Of a stretch of 64,000 nucleotides of DNA, positions 24,318 to 34,600 are shown in pieces (position 1 is the first letter of the stretch; each line of letters opens with the position of its first letter). Below the pieces are notes generated by a model, which did no database searches, was not told where the DNA came from, and saw nothing but the letters and a program-made list of their open reading frames with translations. The stretch lies in the NCBI GenBank assembly GCA_000719105.1, contig JODX01000006.1, forward strand, positions 1-64,000, given 5' to 3'. Origin of the DNA: Streptomyces sclerotialus. Lineage in GTDB: Bacteria; Actinomycetota; Actinomycetes; Streptomycetales; Streptomycetaceae. The position numbers were made by a program, and so were the translations under genes.

Positions 24318-25664
24318 TCAGAACAGGCTGCCGACCGCATCGCCGAAGGCTCCGGCGGCATCGCCCAGGGCGCCGGCCGCATCACCCACGGCGTCGGCCG
24401 CATCGCTCGCGGTGTCGGCGATCTTCCCCGGATCGACGGTGACCTCGAAGCCCACCTCGCCACCGAGCCCGAGGGCTGCGCCCGCCTTCGCGCCGATGTG
24501 CCACTTGCTGTCCGCGCCCTTGCCCAGGGTCGTCTCGGCCTCGGCACCGATGCCGGCCCAGCCTTCGGCCGACGCACCCACCCCGATGCCCCCGATGTCC
24601 GCACCACCCGTGACGCCGGCCTTCGCGCCGGCGAACGCCTCCGCGCCCGCCCGCATTCCTTCAAGACCGATGCCTGCGTTGACGCCGGCCTCGGCGCCCG
24701 CCTTGGCCTCCGCCCGCCCGTACACCCCGACGGGCCCGGCGTCGGCGCGGCCGTTGGCCGAAGCCTCGGCGCCCGCGAAGGCACCTGCCTCGCCGCTGAT
24801 GCCCTCGTTGGTGATGCCGCCGCCCGCGGAGACCTTGGCGCCCACATACGCCTCGGCCGCCCCGTCGAGTTTCATCGGGCCGTTGGTGAGCGAACCCTCC
24901 GCGCTCGCGCGGCCGAGGTCGGCATGCGCCTCGGCCTCGCCCAGCTTGCCGGCCCCGGTGTCGGGCCCGGAGACCGATGTCCCGGTGCCGGGGCCGGAGG
25001 CTTCGGCCTCACCTTCGGCGATCCACCCGTTCTTCTCCGTGCGGGCGTTCTTCTTCAGCTCGGCCGCGCGGGCGGCGTCGGCGTCGTCAAGGGAGGTGAC
25101 GACCCTGGAGTTGAAGTCACTCCGGCTTCCGCCCAGATCGCGGCGCAGGGCCCAGCAGGCGGTCTCGTCGGCATCGGCGGCGCGTTGCAGCACATCTGAG
25201 AGGCGGCGGGCGAAGGCGTCGCACGCCTGCTGCTGCTCGCGGATGGCGGCCTGGCCGTCGGGGTCGTGACGGGCGCCGTTGTCCTGGGAGAGGTCATAGC
25301 GCGGGGTGACCGTGCCGGTGGCGCTGACGTGCAGGTCCAGCTCCTTGGCCTCGACGTCGGCGAGGCGGCGGAGGTCGGCCCTGGCCTTCTTCAGCTCGGC
25401 GTGCAGCGAGGTGAGAACGCCCGCGATGCCCTGCGCCTCCTTGTGGGCGCTCTCGAACTGCTGCTGGGCGGCGCGTACGTCGTTGTCGGCCTTGGCCGCC
25501 GTCAGCACCGGCTGGTTCCATCCGGCCTGCCGGAAGGGGCGGGCGACCTGGTCACCGTACGAGGTGTGCAGGCCCTTGAACTTGGTGGCCGTCTCCTCCC
25601 AGCGGTCAGCGGCCGCTTCGAGGTTGCTGAGGTTGAGGTGGTACAGCTGCTCGTACGTCGGCAT
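24318..25664 (-). CDS. large Ala/Gly-rich protein with WXG100-like helical N-terminus
   Basis: A 448-residue protein. The N-terminal ~200 residues are helical and resemble ESX/T7SS substrates and LXG-type pre-toxin domains (LSNLEAAADRWEETATKFKGLH, later coiled segments such as LHAELKKARADLRRLADVEAKEL). The C-terminal ~250 residues are a repetitive Ala/Gly domain (recurring AGAEAxAGAKAGVxGG patterns) ending in GALGDAAGAFGDAVGSLF. No toxin domain is recognised. The repetitive tail could be an extracellular or structural module. Two smaller proteins are encoded downstream and a second WXG-like protein upstream. The secretion route is inference. Confidence 0.65.
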   Translation of the reverse strand: MPTYEQLYHLNLSNLEAAADRWEETATKFKGLHTSYGDQVARPFRQAGWNQPVLTAAKADNDVRAAQQQFESAHKEAQGIAGVLTSLHAELKKARADLRRLADVEAKELDLHVSATGTVTPRYDLSQDNGARHDPDGQAAIREQQQACDAFARRLSDVLQRAADADETACWALRRDLGGSRSDFNSRVVTSLDDADAARAAELKKNARTEKNGWIAEGEAEASGPGTGTSVSGPDTGAGKLGEAEAHADLGRASAEGSLTNGPMKLDGAAEAYVGAKVSAGGGITNEGISGEAGAFAGAEASANGRADAGPVGVYGRAEAKAGAEAGVNAGIGLEGMRAGAEAFAGAKAGVTGGADIGGIGVGASAEGWAGIGAEAETTLGKGADSKWHIGAKAGAALGLGGEVGFEVTVDPGKIADTASDAADAVGDAAGALGDAAGAFGDAVGSLF

Positions 25665-25758
25665 GAGCTCGGCGAGTCCCCGTGGAGTCGTGCGTGTGTC
25701 TGGTCAGGCTGGTTCTGGTTCTCGTGGCGGTGCCCCCGCATGGAGGGCCGGCCCGGAC

Positions 25759-26121
25759 TCAGCCGAAGGGCGAGGGTTCGCCCGACAGGGAGCGCATGGT
25801 CTGCGTGTTCGCGGCCTCGGTGCGCTGATAGAGCATTCCCGACCCCCCGCACTGGCCGGCGAGGCTGTCACAGTCGGACGCGAGCGCGGAGACCTGACTC
25901 GACCAGATCTCCGCCAGACCGGTCAGGGCCCCGCCCAGCCCGCCGTCCCAGTCACCGGAGCCGAAGTCCCGGGAGGCCGAGCGTGTCTCGTCCACCGGAT
26001 GAGCACCGGCGGTTCGCGTCTGCGCCGCGACCTCGCGCGCGCCGGAGCCCGCACGATTGAGCGATTGCGGATCCTCGATATCCGTCCCGGCCGACACGCC
26101 ATATCCCCCATGTCTTTTCAT
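25759..26121 (-). CDS. small WXG100-like (ESX-type) protein
   Basis: About 120 residues: MKRHGGYGVSAGTDIEDPQ, then a helical middle with the tryptophans of GDWDGGLGGALTGLAEIWSSQVSALASDC. The size, helical content and Trp spacing fit the type VII secretion partner class. It lies 94 bp upstream of the large WXG-like gene, as is usual for EsxA/B-like pairs. The start at ATG 26119-26121 is uncertain; another Met lies nine codons upstream. Confidence 0.55.
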   Translation of the reverse strand: MKRHGGYGVSAGTDIEDPQSLNRAGSGAREVAAQTRTAGAHPVDETRSASRDFGSGDWDGGLGGALTGLAEIWSSQVSALASDCDSLAGQCGGSGMLYQRTEAANTQTMRSLSGEPSPFG

Positions 26122-26615
26122 TTTCCGCACAGAGCGGGAACACATATGTGACGCGAGCGCGTCAGAGGCGAGTGAGTCTACATGCGATGGCGTTTGCGCC
26201 GAGCGTCAACGCCGGTCATATCGACGGACACTTGTCCCGGCAACCGCGTGCCCGGAAACAGGCTCCGTACTGCGGCCGTGCGCTCGCCGGGTTCCGTCCC
26301 GTGACAGGTCACGGACCTGCCCGGTAGTACCGTCCGCCTCCCACTTGGCGCACCAGTGGCACACGATTCTGAAAGGAGGGGAGTTGCGCGGCAGGTACTC
26401 CGCGAGATGCGAGCGCGGTTGACGCAGAAACTGGCATTGGCATCCTCTCTCGCAAGATATGCATCCGGCGGCCGCGCGGGGGCCGACCCGGCTCGCCCGC
26501 CAGGCAGCGAGGACCGGCCCGTTCAAGGGCCGATGAGCACTGTGTGATTGAGGCGAATGCCCTTGCAGAAGATCCCTAGTACTCCAGCCGTAGATCGTGA
26601 CTGGCTGGAGTTGGC
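26122..26615. other. intergenic region, no gene recognised
   Basis: Nearly 500 bp between the WXG-like gene and a hypothetical gene, less GC-rich than its surroundings. It must hold the promoter of the WXG-like operon. I see no RNA gene, clear hairpin or convincing reading frame; it marks the edge of the accessory region. Confidence 0.5.
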
Positions 26616-27272
26616 TCATGCTCTCCGGGGCTTGCGAGGCTTGGCCCAGTTGCCGTGTGGTCGGTTTCGTTCCTTTGCCAGCATTGCGGCGTCGAACTCG
26701 ACCTTGGTGGTGACCGTTCGTGGTTCGGGTTCGAGCACGGCCGCAGTCGATCGCCACGGGACAGCCGAGGCCCAGCCGACGAGGGGCATGGTCTCGTTGT
26801 AGTAGGGGGCGAACTGCGCGGTGATGAGGGCCGGCATCTGGTAATTCAGGTCGCGCGCGTGCTCGATGAACGCCCCGGGGAGCAGGACGTGGTGCGTTTC
26901 CACGTAGTGCGGGAAATCCTGACGCCAGAGCCAGCTGCCGTCGGTTACCAGCGATGAACAGCCCAGGGAGTGACGGTGCGCGCTCCCGGTGATGACGTCA
27001 CGGCCCCCTTCCATGACGTCGATGAGGATGTGACCGGCATCCAGGTAGGCCACCAAGTCCGCCTCATCCGGCTCTCCGACGGGTTGGACGGCATCGCGTA
27101 GGGATCCGTTCGGCTGGCCGGGACGGTTGTCGACTTCGTCGTAGAAACCCAGCAATCCCAGCACCGCTTCTCCCTCCACGACGGGCCTTCCATCCCGCTG
27201 GCACCCATGCGCGCGGACACCGCCGATCACCGGTGCGTGAAGACTGACGATCTTGCGGTGGCCGCGGGTCAC
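26616..27272 (-). CDS. hypothetical protein next to IS relic
   Basis: An open frame of about 218 codons ending ...WAKPRKPRRA. Recognisable segments (DEADLVAYLDAGHILIDVMEGG, LWRQDFPHYVETHHVLLPGAF) look like a real protein, but I do not recognise a family. GTG 27270-27272 is the last start before the transposase relic, which lies immediately upstream on the other strand. The original N-terminus may have been lost with that insertion, so it could be truncated. Confidence 0.45.
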   Translation of the reverse strand: MTRGHRKIVSLHAPVIGGVRAHGCQRDGRPVVEGEAVLGLLGFYDEVDNRPGQPNGSLRDAVQPVGEPDEADLVAYLDAGHILIDVMEGGRDVITGSAHRHSLGCSSLVTDGSWLWRQDFPHYVETHHVLLPGAFIEHARDLNYQMPALITAQFAPYYNETMPLVGWASAVPWRSTAAVLEPEPRTVTTKVEFDAAMLAKERNRPHGNWAKPRKPRRA

Positions 27273-27283
27273 AGCGTAGACCC

Positions 27284-27960
27284 GCCCGCTGGCAGGAGGC
27301 GTTCGAGGTCCTGATGGGCCGGATAGCGGGCCGGTTCGCGCGGGTGGAGCCCCGGCGCCGGGTGCGGGATTTGGTGCTGGGGCTGTTGTCGGACCTGCCG
27401 CGCAAGAACTGCTGGTCGATCGCAGAGTGGGCCAGGGAGGCGAGTCCGGAGGGCATGCAGCACCTGCTCGGCCGGGCCAGGTGGGATACCGATCGAGTGC
27501 GTGACAACGTGCGCGAATACGTGCTGGAGCATCTACGCGACGAAGAAGCGGTGCTGGTGGTCGACGAGACCGGGGACGTGAAGAAGGGCATGCACACCGT
27601 CGGTGTCTAGCGCCAGTACACCGGCACCGCCGGGAGCCCAGGTCGCTGTCTACCTCGTCTACGCGAGCCGCCGTGGGCACGCGGCGGTGGACCGTGAGCG
27701 GTACATCCCGCGCGCGTGGACATGCGCCCCGAACCGCTGCCGGGCCGCCGGCCTGGCCGAGGACACCGCCTTCGCGACCAAGCCGGAGCTGGCCGCCCGC
27801 ATGATCGGCCGGTTCTCGGACGCCGGGCACCGCGTGAGCTGGGTCGCGGGCGACGAGGTCTACGGCGGCAACCCGAAGCTGCGGGCCACGCCCATGGCCT
27901 GGGGCTCCATCAGGCTCGACTCGTCGCCCGTGACCGATACCTGCACCACGCCAGCAGGAT
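27284..27960 (+). pseudogene. decayed IS701-type DDE transposase
   Basis: Reading MGRIAGRFARVEPRRRVRDL from 27314 gives the N-terminal part of an IS701-family transposase up to VVDETGDVKKGMHTVGV, the first catalytic Asp region. There a TAG stop (27608-27610) replaces the expected Gln of VGVQRQYTGTAG. A frameshift follows at about 27635, and the similarity resumes in another frame (QVAVYLVYASRRGHAAVDRE, then AARMIGRFSDAGHRVSWVAGDEVYGGNPKLRA). After about 27960 the similarity fades, so the C-terminal third and the DDE glutamate region are missing. No terminal inverted repeats were recognised. It marks an old insertion at the border of the defence island. Confidence 0.8.
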
Positions 27961-28696
27961 TGCCCGCACCCCGGACTGCCCGCTCGATCTGCGATCGCTG
28001 GCTGACCGTACGGCCGACTGTCCTGGCCGCATCGTGACGATCGAGGCGGTTTCGGACGGCGACACCGTCCACCGTCCGTGACTGGTTCGTGGACCTGGTG
28101 GCCATCGCCGCCGAGCCCACGGGTGAGCACCGGATGGCCACCATCTACCGCGTCACGGCTGTGCGGCACCTCGGGGAAGACGAGGACCGCGGCCTACTCC
28201 ACCCGTCGGCGACAGCCGCCGACCGGGCCGGCCGCGCTTTGGCCGGCCGCCTCTCAGTCCCCTTCCACTTCGCGAGTCCGGACACTCCGGACGACCAGGC
28301 CACGCACTGGCGGGCTTGGCCGATGAAGTGAGCCGTGAGCTTCAAACCGCATGCGACTGCGCATCCCCCTGGATGATCTCGCTGCCAACGGGAAGCCTTC
28401 AATCCCCGTGTGTAGCCGACCAATCGACTCGTCCGCGCCCCGCAACTTCCACACCGACGGCGCGTGTATCAGGCACTCACGGGACACCTGGGACAGGACG
28501 AACACATCGTGCACTTCTGATTTCCATCCCTTCGCCATAGAATCTGTCCGTCCGTGGGGGTGGGTGCGACAAGACGCACATGTCACGCAGGGAATCAGTC
28601 GGGGAACGTCGGGCCCGCCCACGTCGCCGCACCTCGGGAGAAGCTGTGGCCTCCCCCTTCGGGGTCTGAGCGGCGAACGTGAGAGCAGGGACGATC
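27961..28696. other. gene-poor stretch between IS relic and helicase gene
   Basis: Contains only fragments: an open frame at 28089-28331 (+) beginning MDLVAIAAEPTGEH and ending RAWPMK, which may be a remnant, then about 350 bp with no supported gene. The helicase promoter must lie here. No hairpin, RNA gene or att-like direct repeat was convincing. Confidence 0.4.
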
Positions 28697-31600
28697 GTGA
28701 CAACCAATCCGGGTGCCTTCGGGGGCGGCGACGATCTGGAACGGCTGAAAGCTGTCCTGGAAAACTGGCGGACATCGCTCGTGGACCTCAGCGGACGCAA
28801 CCGACTGTTGAATTTCAGACACACCCGCGCCTCGACACTGGAAATATCCGCTCCCGCGCCGTCAGCCCTGGTGAACCTGCTGGACAAGCAAGCCCTGCGC
28901 TTCGGTCCTCTTCCGGATGAGCTTCCGCTGGAGGGTGAGGAGTCAGCATGCCCTCCTCCGGACGAGAACGACATCATCACCCAGAAGACCACGGCTCCTG
29001 CTCTGCAGAGGGCGCTGCGAGCTCTCCGGTCGAAGGCGACACAGGTGTTCAACGACTACGGTCTGTGGACCCTCCACCTGGGCGTCGGCATCTTGCACTG
29101 GTCTGAGGACGGAGCCGCCACAACGAGCCAGGCACCGTTGCTCCTGTTCCCGGTGGAACTCGTGCGAACCCCCACCGGGCAGATCCTTCTCCAGGAGAAC
29201 GACGACGAGGAGCCTCAGCTCAATCCCGCATTGCCCATCAAGCTCGAGCAGTTCGGCATCGACTGGGCGCCTGTCTTGGAACAGGACTGCCATGACGTGG
29301 ACGCGGTGGTCGAAGCCGTACGCAGAGCCGTGGCCGGCAAGTCCCAGTGGAAGGTCGAGGAGCGGGTCGTCATGTCGCTCTTCGCCTCCCACAAGGAATC
29401 GATGTACCGGGACCTGCTCGAGAACCAGGACCGGCTCCTCGGCAGCGACCTGGTGCGTGCCGTGGCGCTGGGCGCCGGCGGCTCCCTTGCGGCCGACCGT
29501 TTCGACTTCGAGGAGGTGCCGTCGGCACGCGTCGACGAGCTGGTGCCTCCGGAGGACAGCCCGCTGGTCCTGGATGCGGACACCTCTCAGCGGCAGGCAG
29601 TCGCCGCTGCCGTGGCAGGCCGATCGTTCGTGCTCGACGGTCCGCCGGGGACCGGCAAGAGCCAGACCATCACCAACATCATCGCGGGGCTGATGCATGC
29701 GGGCCGCAGTGTGCTGTTCGTCAGTGAGAAGGCGGCGGCTCTGGACGTCGTACTGCAGCGGCTCAAGTCCGTGGGCCTGGATTCCTACGCTCTCGCCCTG
29801 CACAGCCGCAACAGCAGCCGCAAAGCCGTGGCACAGGAACTGGGGCGCGCGCTCTCCGAGCAGCCCCACGCATCCGTACTGCCGGATCAGGAGAAAGCAC
29901 AGGCCCGCCTCGACCGTGAGGCTCTGTCTTCGTACGCCACCGCGATGAATGAGGTGCGTCAGCCCTTGGGGCGCACGCTGCACGACGTCATCGGTCAGGT
30001 GGGACAGCTGGAGGACGCACCCGTCGCCTATCTCTCCACTTCACGTGACGGCACCCCCCGAAGATTCGACGCCTCATCTCTGTCCGCGGGCGACCTGGAT
30101 CGTGTACTCCAAGCCGCCGACGCCATCGGTGACGCCTGGCAGGCAGTGGCCGATCCTGGTTTCCCATGGCGAGGGCTACGCCCGAAGCGACCCCACCCCG
30201 GCCCCGCTCTGGAGGAGACGCGTACCGCGCTGAGCGGACTGCTGTCCGCCCTCGATAGCTATGAAGCGCTCAACACGGACGGGGCCGCTTTCACCACCTC
30301 CGCCCAGGTAGGCCGACTGCTTCGGCTGCTCGGTCTGCTGGACGACCGGCTGCCTGTGCCGGAGTGGTGGCTCACCGACTCGGACGTCGCGCATACCGTG
30401 ACGGATCCCGTCGAGTCGTTCCTGGCCGCGCTGCGCCATGTACGACGAGCGCAGAAGTCCGCACAGGAACGTGTCGGCGATCGCTGGCAGGAAGTCTCAC
30501 CGCGGCTCCGTGCCGAACCATCCGCGGCAGAGGAGGCACTGGCCGCCATGAGACCGCGGGGCCTGGATCTGACCGCGCTGACGAAGGACCAGGCAGAACA
30601 GCGTCAACAAGCGTTCACGGAGGCGATCGAGCTGCTGGGTCGCGCTTCCGCGTCCGCCCGTGAGCTGGCCCGGATGCTCGGAGTCGACGAACCGGCCTCA
30701 TCGACCGCGGCGACGGCTCTGTGCGATCTGGCGGACTTGTCAGCCGTCTCGCACCGCCCGCTGGAGGCATGGCTCGAGCCCGAGGGTTTCGCTGCCGCGC
30801 AGCGAGCGGCCCTCGGCCATGTGGGAGCGGCGGTGACGGAGTTCGAGGCACGCCGCGATCGGACGGTCGCGGCACGCGCACTGGCGCACGGCAACGCGGG
30901 ACCGGGCTGGGCGGAGATACCGCCTCATCTGCCACGCCAGCCCGAGGCCGAAGAGATCGCTCTCCGTGCTCTGCAGCCGACCGGTGCCGATCTCACCGGC
31001 CTCGGCCGGGATGAGGCCGACGGTCTCGCCTCCGAGTGGAACGCTCTTGCCGACATGCTGGAAGGCACCGCCAGGTGTGCGATCGAGATCGGCGATCTGC
31101 TGGGGTGCGAGCCGCCGAGCACGACGTCCGAGGTGCGAGCCGTGGCCGAGCTGGCCGCGTTGGCGAGCGTGCCCCACCGTGCTCCCGGTGCATGGTTCGA
31201 TCCATCGGTGCTGCCTCGAGCCCGTCGGGCCGTTGGCGAGTTGCATTACCTCATGGATGAGCTCGCGAAAGTCCGGCAGGAGGCACAGGTCGCGTTCGGT
31301 CCCGATACACCTCACACCGCGGACCTGACCGATGCGGTGCGTCGACTTTCGGAGAACGGCCGGCGTTTCGCGGCGGCGCTGTCTTCCCGGGTGCGGGCCG
31401 ACCGGAAGCTCATCGGCGGGATCAGCACTGCGGGAGCATGGCACAGCGGTCTTCAGGAGGAGATGACGAAGGCGGCTGCCTGGCAGCAGGCCCACCAGAC
31501 AGTGCTGGCTGCGGTGGCCGAGCACAAGGAGGTGCTCGGTGCCTACGCCGGTGATGACCTGCCCGACCTGGACTCGCTGGACGCGGCGCTCCGTCAGGCG

Positions 31601-34600
31601 GAGGAAGCACACCGGCTCGCTCCCGCCACAGCGAGCGATACGGTCCGCCGCAGCCGTCTGGCCGCGCAGCTGGCCCATGAGGCCCGGCCCGACCCCGCGC
31701 TCTCCGAGCGGGGCAGGAGCCTGGAAAGCGATCTGAGCAACTGGGCCTCGGCGCTGCTGCGGAAGTCACATCTGCGCGAGCACGGCCCGGAGCTGGACCG
31801 TCTCGGACCCGCGGCGGCTGCCGCATGGCTGCGTGCTCATGTGCCGGTACTGGTCAGCGCGGTACGACTCATGGATGCAGTCCAGTCGGTCGGCCGCCGG
31901 GAGTTCCCCGTGGGCCAGGGGCATACGCTCGCTTCGGCTCGCACGGCGGTCGCCCTGGCGCACGCGGCACAGCAGGAGGACGCGGCGTTCGCGGCTCAGG
32001 AAGCACATGACCGGGAACTGCTGGGCACCTGGTACGCGGGCCTGGACACGCGTCTGGACGACCTGGTGAGCACCGACGACGCTGCGCCGGTGACGGACGA
32101 ACTGCTCCGCCAGGCCGTGCGGCCCCCGGTCGTGGGCGGCGGTCCACCGGTGGAGCCGGTGGCACCCGGGGACGGTGCGCTCCTGGGTGAGTACGCGCCG
32201 GGTGGCCGTCCTCGTACCGCCGCTCTGGCAACGGCTCTCGCCACCGCGTCCGACGCTCACCGGCTGGCCGGGCCTGTCCTGGCGGACGCGGCACGCCGGG
32301 GAGGTGTCGTCGGTGCCCTCGGGGCGGGGCGGCCCGCCATACCGGGGTTGATGGAGACAGCGGCTCGTCTGCGAACGGAGTGCGCTGACTGGGATGCCTT
32401 CACGAACGCTCCCTTTTTGACTCCCGTCGCCTCCGGACTGCGCGCCCGTTCCCTTCCTGAGGCCATGGCCTGGCTCCGAGCGCATCTCGACCCCCTCGAG
32501 GAGGCGGTCACCCTTATCCATTCCTTGGCCCGTGCCACCGGGCCGTCCGGAAAGGGGGCCGACTGGCTGACTCTGGGCGACGCTCGTGCCTCCGTGACGG
32601 CCGTGGCGGCGGCGCGCGCCGCCGAGGAGGAGTTCCTGAGCGCCGAGGCGAGCCATCGCCATCTGCTCGGTGACCTCTATGAAGGGCTTCGCACCTCGCG
32701 GAAGACGGTGCACAGCGCCTTGGACTGGTGTCTCGGAGCCAGGCGTACCGCTTCCGGCACCGGCTCGGCGGCTCCTCTGACACATGAGGCAGCTCGCATG
32801 TTGCTGCACGTCGCGCCCGACCCGACAGTGGGCAGCCGCAATCGCGACTGGCTGGACAGGATGGAGGTGCTGACCGGCCACTTCAGGTCATCTCGAGCCG
32901 CGGAGATCCGTACCGTTCTGGAGGCTGACTTCTCGTCCGCCCGGACGCTCCTCGACCGTATGGCCGACGACCCGTACGGCCCGGACGCCTGGATCCGTTC
33001 CGCCGAGGCTCGCGAGGTACTGAGCAGCTACGGCCTGGAGGACCTCCCGGCGCAGTTGGCGGGCCGTGACGTACCCGCGTCCCTGTTCCCCGTGGCAGTG
33101 GAGCGCACTGTGCTGCGCGCCTGGGTGGAGCACGTACTGGCGACCGACAGCCGCCTCGGAATGATGCGGGCGGTGGACCGGGATCATCTGGTGGAGCGCT
33201 ACCGACGGCTGGACCAGGGACTGGTGCAGGCCGCACACGCGACGGTGATCGCCGCCTGTAACGCACGGCGTCCCCGTCGGGCGACCGCGGGACAGGCCGC
33301 CATCCTGAGCCGGCAGGCGAAACTGCAGCGTCGGCACTTGCCGGTGAGGCGGCTCCTGGGCCAGACGCAGGAGGTCGTGCAGCGGCTCAAACCGTGCTTC
33401 ATGATGAGCCCGCTGACGGTCAGCCAGTTCCTGCCCCCGGACTTCCGCTTCGACGTGGTGATCTTCGATGAGGCGTCCCAGGTGCTTCCGCAGGACGCCG
33501 TGAACGCCGTCTACCGCGGTGACGCCTTGATCGTCGCGGGTGACCCGCGGCAGCTTCCGCCGACCTCCTTCTTCAGCGCCGGCGGGGACGCAGACGATGA
33601 CGACGATTGGGACGAGGATGTTCCCGATTCCTTCGAGTCCATCCTGGACGCGTGCAAGGCCAGTGGCGTGCTGCGGGAGCTGTCGCTGCGCTGGCACTAC
33701 CGGAGTCGCCACGAGAACCTGATCGCCTTCAGCAATCACGAGTTCTACGAGAACTCCATGGTCGTCTTCCCTGGTGCGATCACCGACGGGCATGACGTCG
33801 GGGTGGCCTTCTACAAGGCCGACGGCGTGTACGACCGCAGCAACAAACGCGACAACGTCCGCGAAGCCGAGCTGGTGGCCGAGCGGGTCATCCATCACTT
33901 CTCGACGCGCCCTCACCTGACCCTGGGAGTCGTCACGCTCTCCAAGGCCCAGGCGGATGCAGTGGAGGACGCCGTCGTCCGGGCCCGCAGGGCCCGGCCC
34001 GACCTCGACGCCTACTTCACGGAGGACCGTCTCGGTGGCTTCTTCGTGAAGAACCTGGAGACCGTGCAGGGCGACGAACGCGACGTCATCCTCCTGTCGG
34101 TCGGGTACGGTCCGGACGCACAGGGCAAGTTGCGCGCCACCTTCGGCCCGATCAACCGCGAGGGCGGCTGGCGACGACTGAACGTGGCTGTGACCCGAGC
34201 ACGTCATCGAGTGGAGGTCGTGGCGTCCTTCCACGGCGCTGATCTGCCGGACAGCGCGAACAAGAGCGTGCAACACCTCAAGCGCTATCTGCAGTACGCG
34301 GAGCAGGGTCCCTCGATCCTGGCCACCGACTCACCCGATGCCGACGCGGCACCGGAGAGTCCGTTCGAGGAGGACGTGCTCGACACCTTGCGCGGATGGG
34401 GCTACGACGTCCAGCCCCAGGTGGGTGTGGCGGGCTTCCGGATCGACATGGCCGTCCGGCACCCGGGTGCACCCGGTTCGTACGCACTCGGCATCGAGTG
34501 CGACGGCGCGATGTACCACTCCTCACGCGCCGCCCGTGACCGTGACCGGCTGCGTGAGGAGATCCTTCGCGGTCTGGGATGGAACCTGCACCGCATCTGG

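Noticed and set aside
26122..26615. Possible tRNA or small RNA gene in the AT-richer gap
   Set aside because: No T-loop consensus (GGTTCRANNCC) or cloverleaf-compatible arms found on either strand by eye.
28351..28920. 189-codon plus-strand open frame upstream of the helicase
   Set aside because: Overlaps the helicase start in another frame, mixed composition, no motif; treated as intergenic.
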